Below, piece after piece: positions 1 to 5,716 of a stretch of DNA of 5,872 nucleotides (within the stretch, counting starts at the first letter, position 1; each line of letters begins with the position of its first letter). The notes beneath the pieces are model-generated. The model searched no databases, was not told the DNA's origin, and saw only the letters and a program-made list of their open reading frames with translations. Source of the stretch: Clostridiales bacterium (GTDB taxonomy: Bacteria; Bacillota; Clostridia; Oscillospirales; Ruminococcaceae); assembly GCA_029007575.1 (NCBI GenBank), contig JAQXIB010000216.1:1-5872 (forward strand), given 5' to 3'. A program made the translations under genes and the position numbers.

Positions 1-1325
1 GGTTTAATCTTACACGGATACGCACCGAGCCGCATGGTTCCGCCTTTGGGAATATTGCCGTGCTGATCCGGCATCAAGTCGATCACGGCATGTTTGCTTT
101 CGGAAGAAAATTCGCCCGAATTCGCGTCGGCATACCCCAATACATTTCTGGCAAATTCAATCACCGCAATCTGCATACCCAAACAAATACCGAGATACGG
201 AATATCGTTTTCACGCGCATATTGGCAGGTCAAAATCTTACCTTCAATGCCGCGATTGCCGAATCCGCCCGGCACCAAAATGCCGTCGCAACCCTGAAGT
301 GTTTGCGCAACATTGTCTTTGGTGATCTGCTCAGAATCGATCCAACGGATAATCACCGACGCACCGTTCTCATATCCGCCGTGCTGCAATGCTTCCGCTA
401 CTGAGAGATAGGCGTCATGCAGTTGGACATATTTGCCGACCAAACCGATCGTGACGGTCTTATCGCATTTTGCGATCCTTGCCAGCATTTCATTCCATTC
501 ACGCATATCCGGCGGAGGACAATCCAGAGAAAGCTCCCTGCAAACCAAATCGGAGAGATGACTGCGTTCCAGCATCAAAGGAGCCTGATACAACACCGGA
601 ACGGTTAAATTTTCAATGACACAATCTTTTTTAACATTACAAAAAAGGGCAATTTTTTCTTTGACGCTATCCGGAAGCGGCTCGTCACAGCGCGGAATGA
701 TGATATCAGGGATAATACCGATCGACATCAATTCCTTGGTAGAATGCTGCGTAGGCTTCGATTTATGCTCTCCGGAGCTTTTAATATACGGCACCAAAGT
801 GACATGGATAAACAAACAATTCTCTTTGCCGACTTCCAGCGATACCTGCCGGATTGCCTCCAAAAAAGGCTGGCTCTCGATATCGCCGGTCGTTCCGCCG
901 ATCTCGGTGATGACTACGTCAGCGTGCGTCTTCTTTCCGACAGCATAAATGAAAGATTTGATCTCATTCATAATGTGTGGAATGACTTGCACGGTTTCAC
1001 CGAGATAGTCTCCGTTACGTTCCTTGGTCAGCACATTCCAATATACCTTACCGGTCGTTAGGTTGGAAAACTGATTCAAATCCTCATCGATAAATCTTTC
1101 GTAATGTCCCAAATCCAAATCGGTTTCCGCGCCATCCTCGGTCACAAAAACCTCACCGTGCTGATACGGACTCATCGTACCGGGGTCTACGTTAATATAG
1201 GGATCGAGTTTCTGCGCCGCCACCTTCAATCCGCGCGCTTTCAACAGCCTTCCCAAAGAAGCTGCGGTAATTCCCTTTCCGAGGCCGGACACGACACCGC
1301 CTGTCACAAAAATATACTTGCTCAT
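1..1325 (-). CDS. pyrG: CTP synthase, 3' end missing
   Basis: CTP synthase makes CTP from UTP, ATP and glutamine, the last step of de novo pyrimidine nucleotide synthesis, in the cytoplasm. I translated the frame by hand; it is open from the ATG to the window edge (441 codons; the family has about 535), so roughly 95 residues are missing. The N-terminus MSKYIFVTGGVVSGLGKG carries the synthetase P-loop (residues 9-18). DPYINVDPGTM follows at 41-51 and the EIGGTTGDIES Mg/nucleotide segment at about 141-151. The class I glutaminase domain shows LVPGGFGNRG and GICLGMQ, with nucleophile Cys381. The His and Glu of its triad would lie beyond the edge. The start at 1325 fits the conserved N-terminus and an AGAAGGG site 11 nt upstream; an in-frame ATG at 1334 lies only 2 nt from that site and is less likely. 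It follows dapF by 115 nt and is probably co-transcribed. Identification is secure. Confidence 0.97.
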   Translation of the reverse strand, partial: MSKYIFVTGGVVSGLGKGITAASLGRLLKARGLKVAAQKLDPYINVDPGTMSPYQHGEVFVTEDGAETDLDLGHYERFIDEDLNQFSNLTTGKVYWNVLTKERNGDYLGETVQVIPHIMNEIKSFIYAVGKKTHADVVITEIGGTTGDIESQPFLEAIRQVSLEVGKENCLFIHVTLVPYIKSSGEHKSKPTQHSTKELMSIGIIPDIIIPRCDEPLPDSVKEKIALFCNVKKDCVIENLTVPVLYQAPLMLERSHLSDLVCRELSLDCPPPDMREWNEMLARIAKCDKTVTIGLVGKYVQLHDAYLSVAEALQHGGYENGASVIIRWIDSEQITKDNVAQTLQGCDGILVPGGFGNRGIEGKILTCQYARENDIPYLGICLGMQIAVIEFARNVLGYADANSGEFSSESKHAVIDLMPDQHGNIPKGGTMRLGAYPCKIK

Positions 1326-1440
1326 ACCATTCATTGCCCTTCTTTATTTTTTTGCTCTGTCTGAAATATTGTCCTTAAAACTGTCTTTTCCGGCATATAG
1401 CTCTTTCACATAGCGAAATTTCCATTCAGGCAGATATTGT
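1326..1440 (-). other. dapF-pyrG intergenic spacer
   Basis: This 115-nt gap separates the dapF TAA from the pyrG ATG. I see no convincing -35/-10 pair, no GC-rich hairpin with a T-tract, and no initially transcribed GGGCTC of the Bacillus subtilis pyrG attenuation type. Most of it is open in one minus-strand frame (1344-1448, 34 sense codons) without an ATG. The simplest reading is a plain spacer inside a dapF-pyrG transcript. Confidence 0.5.
1337..1343 (-). promoter_or_regulatory. Ribosome binding site of pyrG
   Basis: AGAAGGG on the minus strand lies 11 nt before the ATG at 1325 and only 2 nt before an in-frame ATG at 1334. The spacing is longish for the first but far too short for the second, which supports 1325 as the start. 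It directly follows the TAA (1344-1346) of the small unexplained frame at 1344-1448. Confidence 0.6.
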
Positions 1441-2280
1441 TTATACTTCTATTTCACCTTCAAAAACTTTTACAGCGTTACCGGTCATCGATACTCCGTC
1501 ATCGGTGTAAGAAATCACCAGACTGCCGCCTTTTAATTCCACGGTGACCAGATCACCTTTTTCGCAATAACCGTTCTCAACAGCAGCAACAACAGCCGCA
1601 CAAGCACCGGTTCCACAAGCCCATGTTTCTCCGCTGCCGCGCTCCCATACCCGCATTTGCAGCGTTTTGTTATTGATCACTTTTACAAACTCGGTGTTCA
1701 CTCTTTCCGGGAACAGCGGATCATTTTCAAATTTCGGGCCGATCTGCTCCAGCGGGAAATTGTCCACATCGTCTACAAATACGATACAATGCGGATTGCC
1801 CATCGATACGCAGGTAATATGATAAGGCTGTCCGTCGATTTCCACCGGCACGTTAACGGCTTTATCTCCTTCCAGCCGAACCGGAATCTTCTCCGGAGTC
1901 AGCACAGCCTGTCCCATATCCACACTGACAGCATGGACTAAACCGTTTTGCACCGTCAGTTCCAAAGTTTTGATTCCGCTCAGTGTTTCCACCGTTACGA
2001 TATCTTCATTGACCAGTTTATTCTCATACAAATATTTGCCGACGCAGCGAATAGCGTTACCGCACATTTTTCCCTCACTGCCGTCCGCGTTGAACATTCT
2101 CATTTTTGCGTTGACAACCTCAGACGGACAAATTAAAACGATGCCGTCGCCGCCGATACCGAAATGACGTTGTGCAAAGCGTTTTCCCAGTTCCTCCGGA
2201 TTCGGCATGTTTTGATGAAAACAATCAAAATAGATATAATCGTTTCCGCATCCCTGCATTTTTGTAAAAAACAATCTCAT
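1441..2280 (-). CDS. dapF: Diaminopimelate epimerase
   Basis: DapF interconverts LL- and meso-diaminopimelate, giving the direct precursor of lysine and of the peptidoglycan cross-linking residue. It is a cytoplasmic, cofactor-free two-cysteine racemase. The 279 residues match the usual length of about 275. Both half-site motifs are present: NADGSEGKMCGNAIR with Cys73, and ERGSGETWACGTGA with Cys222, the two catalytic acid/base residues. MQGCGNDY near the N-terminus (8-15) and GIGGDG (41-46) are also family signatures. The ATG at 2280 has an excellent AAGGAGGG site 8 nt upstream. The gene has its own predicted promoter at the end of carA, 67 nt upstream, and precedes pyrG by 115 nt. The protein looks intact. 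Its place among pyrimidine genes is a neighbourhood, not a pathway, link. Confidence 0.98.
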   Translation of the reverse strand: MRLFFTKMQGCGNDYIYFDCFHQNMPNPEELGKRFAQRHFGIGGDGIVLICPSEVVNAKMRMFNADGSEGKMCGNAIRCVGKYLYENKLVNEDIVTVETLSGIKTLELTVQNGLVHAVSVDMGQAVLTPEKIPVRLEGDKAVNVPVEIDGQPYHITCVSMGNPHCIVFVDDVDNFPLEQIGPKFENDPLFPERVNTEFVKVINNKTLQMRVWERGSGETWACGTGACAAVVAAVENGYCEKGDLVTVELKGGSLVISYTDDGVSMTGNAVKVFEGEIEV

Positions 2281-2288
2281 GACATTTA

Positions 2289-2296
2289 CCCTCCTT
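2289..2296 (-). promoter_or_regulatory. Ribosome binding site of dapF
   Basis: AAGGAGGG, a near-complete match to the anti-Shine-Dalgarno sequence, ends 8 nt before the dapF ATG. This is the strongest site in the window and fixes the start at 2280. Confidence 0.85.
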
Positions 2297-2322
2297 GTTA
2301 TTAGGCATATCGCCTTTTCTTT

Positions 2323-2351
2323 ATTATATCCTCTCGTTATATGCCCGTCAA
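2323..2351 (-). promoter_or_regulatory. Predicted housekeeping-sigma promoter for dapF(-pyrG)
   Basis: On the minus strand TTGACG (2346-2351, one mismatch to TTGACA) is followed after exactly 17 nt by a perfect TATAAT (2323-2328). Transcription would begin near 2315-2317, giving a 5' leader of about 35 nt that holds the AAGGAGGG site. The -35 box overlaps the carA stop: the TGA at 2348-2350 is part of TTGACG. Inverted repeats GGCATAT/ATATGCC (2304-2310 and 2339-2345) flank the -10 box. Sequence match only; activity is inferred. Confidence 0.75.
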
Positions 2352-3433
2352 CTCTTTTTATGGGTATCGATCAAAGTCATAAAATCATCAAACATAAATT
2401 TGGTATCCTGCGGTCCTGCTGACGCTTCTGGATGAAATTGCACCGAAAATGCCGGCATATTCAAGTACCGGATTCCCTCACAACTTTCATCGTTTACATT
2501 GGAATAACTCAATTGCGCAGTCAGCGGCAATGTTTCGGTGGTAACCGCATAGCCATGATTCTGACTGGTGACATAAATGCGGCCGTCTTCTCGGTTTAAC
2601 ACCGGCTGATTGGCGCCGCGATGACCGTATTTGAGCTTATGCGTTTCGGCTCCCTGACAAAGAGCAAGCAATTGGTGTCCCAAACAGATGCCGAAAGTAG
2701 GAATTTTCGCTTCGCATAGTTTTTTCAATTCCGCAATTATTTCGGTGTTTTCCGCCGGATCGCCGGGGCCGTTGGACAGCATGATCCCATCCGGATGATA
2801 GGCTAATATCTGCTCGGCAGTCGTATCCGCCGGCACGGTAATGACCTCGCAATTTCGTTTCAGCAGTTCTCGCCCGATATTGGCTTTTGCGCCGAAATCC
2901 CAAAGTACCACCCGACGCTGCGGCTCTTCCGGAGAAACATCGCTTAGTTCACCGCTTCCAACGCTTTTGACGGCATCCACAACACGATAACTGCATATGT
3001 CTCGGTTTTCTTCTTCGGTATACTCGGGGTTAGGCGAAATTTTTCCGTTCATGACGCCGTATTCCCGAACGATACGGGTAAGCGCTCTGGTATCTATCCC
3101 GCAGATTCCGACAATTCCCTGCTCTTTCAGATAACTGCTCAAATCCCCTTCCGAACGGAAGTTAGAGGGCTCTTCGCACACCTCGCGCACAATGTATCCC
3201 TTAAGCCAGGGCTTTTTGCTCTCGAAATCGGACGGAATGACACCGTAGTTTCCGATCAAAGGAAATGACTGGATGACAATTTGCCCATAAAAGCTCGGAT
3301 CGGTGATCGTTTCCAGATAACCGGTCATCGCAGTAGTGAATACCACTTCACCGGTCACTTCTCCTTCGGCACCGAAATACTCCCCTTTGAACAACATACC
3401 GTTTGCTAATTTTAAATACGCTGTTTTTGCCAT
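2348..3433 (-). CDS. carA: Carbamoyl-phosphate synthase, small (glutaminase) subunit
   Basis: CarA hydrolyses glutamine and channels the ammonia to the large subunit CarB, which makes carbamoyl phosphate for pyrimidines and arginine. The 361 residues are full length. The N-terminal CarA domain (about 1-140) includes GEVVFTTAMTGYLETITDPSF (28-48). The C-terminal class I amidotransferase domain (about 170-355) has SNGPGDP (220-226), GICLGHQ with nucleophile Cys250, SQNHGYAV (290-297) and VQFHPEA with His334 and Glu336, so the triad is complete. The ATG at 3433 gives the usual start; an AAAGGA site lies 11 nt upstream. A structured 282-nt gap precedes it. No carB follows: dapF is the next gene, which is unusual because carA and carB are commonly adjacent. 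Which pathway it serves (pyrimidine or arginine) cannot be read from sequence, though nearby pyrG favours pyrimidines. Confidence 0.97.
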   Translation of the reverse strand: MAKTAYLKLANGMLFKGEYFGAEGEVTGEVVFTTAMTGYLETITDPSFYGQIVIQSFPLIGNYGVIPSDFESKKPWLKGYIVREVCEEPSNFRSEGDLSSYLKEQGIVGICGIDTRALTRIVREYGVMNGKISPNPEYTEEENRDICSYRVVDAVKSVGSGELSDVSPEEPQRRVVLWDFGAKANIGRELLKRNCEVITVPADTTAEQILAYHPDGIMLSNGPGDPAENTEIIAELKKLCEAKIPTFGICLGHQLLALCQGAETHKLKYGHRGANQPVLNREDGRIYVTSQNHGYAVTTETLPLTAQLSYSNVNDESCEGIRYLNMPAFSVQFHPEASAGPQDTKFMFDDFMTLIDTHKKS

Positions 3434-3444
3434 GTGATAACCAT

Positions 3445-3450
3445 TCCTTT
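3445..3450 (-). promoter_or_regulatory. Ribosome binding site of carA
   Basis: AAAGGA within AGAAAGGAATGG lies 11 nt before the carA ATG. An out-of-frame ATG abuts it directly (start at 3444; 10 codons, ending just inside carA), too close to the site to be a likely start. Confidence 0.55.
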
Positions 3451-3517
3451 CTGAACTTTTGCGCAGTTCTGAGTGAGTTATTCAACATCTTTCTCATGAA
3501 AAACGCAAAAGCGGGAA

Positions 3518-3546
3518 TTGAAAGAAACACAACCGATTTCTTTCAA
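3518..3546 (-). other. 10-bp perfect inverted repeat (hairpin) in carA leader
   Basis: TTGAAAGAAA (3518-3527) and TTTCTTTCAA (3537-3546) are exact reverse complements separated by 9 nt (3528-3536). The RNA could form a 10-bp, AU-rich stem about 85 nt before the carA start. There is no adjacent T-tract, so it does not read as an intrinsic terminator. Confidence 0.5.
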
Positions 3547-3586
3547 ACCTGATTCCATCTCCGATACTTTTATTGAAAAAGAATCG

Positions 3587-3614
3587 TTTTCTTTCTATCT
3601 GATTTTCTTTCTAT
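3587..3614. repeat. 12-nt direct repeat
   Basis: TTTTCTTTCTAT occurs at 3587-3598 and again at 3603-3614 on the plus strand, a 16-nt offset. The second copy runs into the 15-nt tandem repeat at 3611-3640. Low complexity makes this less striking than its neighbour. Confidence 0.5.
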
Positions 3615-3640
3615 ACAGAAACCCACTATACAGAAACCCA
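3611..3640. repeat. Perfect tandem duplication of a 15-nt unit
   Basis: CTATACAGAAACCCA is present twice without interruption or mismatch (3611-3625 and 3626-3640). On the transcribed minus strand each copy reads TGGGTTTCTGTATAG. Each TGGGTTTCT can pair, with one bulged base, with AGAACCCA at 3667-3674, so two alternative stems are possible. It may come from replication slippage; a functional role is inference. Confidence 0.75.
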
Positions 3641-3655
3641 TCTTATCAATAAGAT
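3640..3655. repeat. 16-bp palindrome, possible operator or hairpin
   Basis: ATCTTAT and ATAAGAT are exact inverted 7-nt half-sites separated by two bases (CA). As DNA this resembles an operator for a dimeric repressor; as RNA it allows a 6-bp stem with a 4-nt loop, inside the larger AGAACCCA/TGGGTTTCT pairing. Nothing nearby names a regulator. Confidence 0.45.
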
Positions 3656-3715
3656 AGACAGGTTTTTGGGTTCTCATACGTATTTTATACATCTTTTTTT
3701 AATGAATGATTGCGA

Positions 3716-4450
3716 TTAGTTTTGTGTATATAATTGTCGATAAGGATTTTGTGTATTCGGTGTCAAAATGAAAAAGGTTTCATTCAACAACTGACTTTTA
3801 TCGATTCCGAAATATTGGCAGTACATTTCCAGATAGGCATCTATGTCCTTCATGTCTTCCTCTGTTGCTTCGTTCACGCACACCTGAGGCGGCAATTTCG
3901 TGGGTGGTGTTTTGCTGCGTATCACGATTTTTCCGCCATGCATCCCGGTGCCGCAAAAATATCCGACCGGAGGATTATCCGAATCATGACCGAGTCCCAA
4001 AACAATAATAACGCCGCCTGCCTGATATTCTCCCAAAAAGCTGCCTGCCGCTCCGCCGATGACCAAAACCGGCAATTTATCCTGATAGGCCTTCATATGA
4101 ATGCCTGCCCGATAGCCGGCATCACCTTTAATGAAGATTTTTCCGCCTCTCATGGCATATCCTGTCGCATCACCGGAAGATCCGTAAATCACGATCGTTC
4201 CGTCATTCATGGTATCTCCTGTCGCATCCTGCGCATTGCCGTTCACAACGATATCAGCGCCGTTTAAGTAAGCACCCAAAGCATTACCCGCCGTTCCGTT
4301 GATTGTGATCTTCTTCCCGGACAGACCGCTTCCGATATATCTTTGACCGATACAATGATCGATCACCACTTCTTTATCTGCAGTTGCTTTTACTTGATCA
4401 TTTAAATCCTTAAAATACATCAAATCCGCAACAATGTTCATCATGACCAT
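3716..4450 (-). CDS. GltB3-like GXGXG beta-helix protein (glutamate synthase C-terminal domain)
   Basis: This 244-residue protein corresponds to the C-terminal structural domain of the glutamate synthase large subunit, which archaea and many anaerobes encode as a separate gene. It supports the enzyme that makes glutamate from 2-oxoglutarate and glutamine amide nitrogen. The core (about 35-180) is a right-handed beta-helix of repeats of about 19 residues with Gly-X-X-X-Gly turns: AGNALGAYLNGADIVVNG, DATGDTMNDGTIVIYG, DATGYAMRGGKIFIKG, AGYRAGIHMK, AGSFLGEYQAGGVIIVLG, then GMHGGKIVIRS. A helical tail (about 195-222) ends the protein. Related domains occur in formylmethanofuran dehydrogenase subunit C, but the adjoining ferredoxin and FAD genes favour glutamate synthase. 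The start is uncertain: ATG codons lie at 4450, 4444 and 4441, and AGGAAAGGG abuts the first, so 4444 or 4441 may be used. It lies 27 nt after the oxidoreductase gene. Confidence 0.88.
   Translation of the reverse strand: MVMMNIVADLMYFKDLNDQVKATADKEVVIDHCIGQRYIGSGLSGKKITINGTAGNALGAYLNGADIVVNGNAQDATGDTMNDGTIVIYGSSGDATGYAMRGGKIFIKGDAGYRAGIHMKAYQDKLPVLVIGGAAGSFLGEYQAGGVIIVLGLGHDSDNPPVGYFCGTGMHGGKIVIRSKTPPTKLPPQVCVNEATEEDMKDIDAYLEMYCQYFGIDKSQLLNETFFILTPNTQNPYRQLYTQN
4160..4228 (-). repeat. 57-nt spaced coding repeat in the beta-helix gene
   Basis: TCCTGTCGCATC (plus strand) occurs at 4160-4171 and 4217-4228, exactly 57 nt or 19 codons apart. It encodes the DATG turn in two neighbouring coils (residues 75-78 and 94-97). 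The nucleotide identity suggests recent duplication or conversion of one coil, or simply shared codon choice. Confidence 0.6.
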
Positions 4451-4459
4451 CCCTTTCCT
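4451..4459 (-). promoter_or_regulatory. Ribosome binding site of the GltB3-like gene
   Basis: AGGAAAGGG directly abuts the first possible ATG (4450). Its AGGA is 5 nt from that ATG, while its AAAGGG is 6 nt from the ATG at 4444 and 9 nt from that at 4441. Spacing therefore slightly favours one of the inner starts, shortening the protein by 2-3 residues. Confidence 0.55.
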
Positions 4460-4477
4460 GTTATTTTCAAGGAACCT

Positions 4478-5716
4478 TTATTTCGCACCGGCAAGTTGTT
4501 TTGCCCGCTCTGTTTTTGCAAACGCCATCAACTGCGGTTTTTCTTTGATCAATTCAAAATCGATGGTATCAAGCGGTATTTGTTCCCTTATTAATTTGGT
4601 ATAAATACCGGCTCTGCGCACATCACCGATCAGAATATACCCTTTCAGCAAGCCATCTTTTACAACCAGCTTTTTATAGCTGTCACCGTCCACTGAAACG
4701 TACGCTTCTCCGTCATAGCTGCCGGCAGTGATAACATGGTAACCGAAAAAGCCGATGGCATTCATCGGGATCGCTTTGTCATAAGGTTTTGCCGCGCCGA
4801 CCATATCATATCCGGCACTTTCGCCCTGCATATAGGCGTTTGGAAGCAGTGCCAGTATACGATGCTGATTGACAGTAATGTCATAGCTTTCGGAGCAATC
4901 GCCCGCGGCGTAAATATCCGGTATACTGGTGTGGCAGCATTCATCGGTCACAATACCGCGATTGACGTTTCCGCCGATCTCTTTGACCAGCTCCACATTC
5001 GGACGGACACCTACCGCCACCACAACGATATCAAAATGCAGCATTTCGTCATTAGTCAGCAAAGCGGTGTTCCCCTGAAATTCTTTCACGGAATTGGACA
5101 AGATAAATCTTACACCTTTTTGTTCAATTGATTTTTGCACCAGTGCGGAGCCCTCCGCATCCAAGATGCTGGGGAGGATGCGGTCTGCCATGTCGACCAC
5201 CGTGACCGACGAAACCTTATCCCGTATTCCCTCAACACATTTTAACCCGATCAAACCGGCACCGACCACCAAAACGCTTGCTTCCGGGAACAATGCGGCT
5301 TCCAGAGCTTTTGCGTCGTTTAAGGTCATAAAGGTAAACTTCTTTTGTACGTTTTCTAAGCCTTTCATCGGCGGAACAAACGGTTTGGAGCCAGTCGCAA
5401 CCAGCAGTTTATCGTAAGGCACTGTCTGTCCGTCATCCAGCTCGACCTTTTTTTGATCTTTATCGATACGAACAACTCTTTTTCCCAACATCGCAGTGAC
5501 TCGATTGTCGTCATAAAAGCTGTCCGGACGATATTTCATGCGCTGCTCATCTGTTTTCCCGTATAATAGATAGGAAATCAACGGTCTGGAATAAGTATGG
5601 TGAGGCTCGTTGGAAATCACCGTAATATTTACTTCCTGATTATTTTTCCGAATTCCTTCAATGCAGCCGACCGCGGCCGCGGAATTTCCGATAATGACAA
5701 TATTCAAACCGCTCAC
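4478..5716 (-). CDS. FAD/NAD(P)-dependent pyridine nucleotide oxidoreductase
   Basis: This 412-residue flavoprotein belongs to the two-Rossmann-domain pyridine nucleotide oxidoreductase superfamily (NADH:rubredoxin reductase/NirB-like branch). The FAD fold starts at IVIIGNSAAAVG (about 6-17), using GNSAAA instead of GxGxxG; ATGSKP at 107-112 follows. The NAD(P) fold has VVGAGLIGLKCVEG (150-163), and YAAGDCSE (269-276) is the second FAD motif. No redox-active CxxC pair is visible. Its likely role is passing electrons between NAD(P)H and the adjoining ferredoxin for the split glutamate synthase; this is context-based inference. The GTG at 5716 overlaps the ferredoxin stop (GTGA) but sits only about 2 nt from GAGGAG. 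A TTG at 5707 lies 8 nt from GGAGAGG and would give MNIVIIGNSAAA; either start is possible. The stop is 27 nt before the GltB3-like gene. Confidence 0.88.
   Translation of the reverse strand: MSGLNIVIIGNSAAAVGCIEGIRKNNQEVNITVISNEPHHTYSRPLISYLLYGKTDEQRMKYRPDSFYDDNRVTAMLGKRVVRIDKDQKKVELDDGQTVPYDKLLVATGSKPFVPPMKGLENVQKKFTFMTLNDAKALEAALFPEASVLVVGAGLIGLKCVEGIRDKVSSVTVVDMADRILPSILDAEGSALVQKSIEQKGVRFILSNSVKEFQGNTALLTNDEMLHFDIVVVAVGVRPNVELVKEIGGNVNRGIVTDECCHTSIPDIYAAGDCSESYDITVNQHRILALLPNAYMQGESAGYDMVGAAKPYDKAIPMNAIGFFGYHVITAGSYDGEAYVSVDGDSYKKLVVKDGLLKGYILIGDVRRAGIYTKLIREQIPLDTIDFELIKEKPQLMAFAKTERAKQLAGAK

Larger units (their letters stand above)
3434..3715 (-). promoter_or_regulatory. Structured intergenic region, probable carA leader/promoter
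   Basis: This 282-nt AT-rich gap between the GltB3-like gene and carA should hold the end of the upstream transcript and the carA promoter and leader. Visible elements on the minus strand, in order, are a TATAAA-containing AT-rich stretch (about 3681-3700), AGAACCCA able to pair with two downstream TGGGTTTCT copies, a 16-bp palindrome, a 15-nt tandem duplication, a 12-nt direct repeat and a 10-bp perfect hairpin. I could not find a convincing -35/-10 pair, a PyrR-binding loop or a GC-rich hairpin with a T-tract. No supported gene lies in it. A regulatory role is inferred from position and structure. Confidence 0.45.

Noticed and set aside
60..1364. Plus-strand open frames opposite pyrG
   Set aside because: They lie antisense to a continuous, clearly conserved CTP synthase frame and show no recognisable motifs.
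3414..3444. Ten-codon upstream frame overlapping the carA start
   Set aside because: Its ATG touches the ribosome site with no spacing, so initiation there is unlikely.
3495..3515. CGCTTTTGCG followed by TTTTT (minus strand) as an intrinsic terminator or attenuator before carA
   Set aside because: The stem is only 3 bp, far too weak for termination.
3348..3530. 60-codon minus-strand frame starting with GTG and running into carA in another frame
   Set aside because: It overlaps the well-supported carA start out of frame, becomes arginine-rich and low in motif content, and has no ribosome site at its GTG. A leader peptide role cannot be supported.
3632..3674. AGAACCCA/TGGGTTTCT stem as the terminator of the GltB3-like gene
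   Set aside because: The sequence after the stem on the minus strand has no T-tract, so it does not fit an intrinsic terminator.
3734..4267. 177-codon plus-strand open frame
   Set aside because: It is antisense to the GltB3-like gene, whose repeating glycine pattern is unmistakable; the long antisense frame is a by-product of its repetitive codon use.
5671..5682. 12-bp palindrome CCGCGGCCGCGG
   Set aside because: It is explained by codons for the Ser-Ala-Ala-Ala-Val part of the FAD-binding motif in the oxidoreductase.
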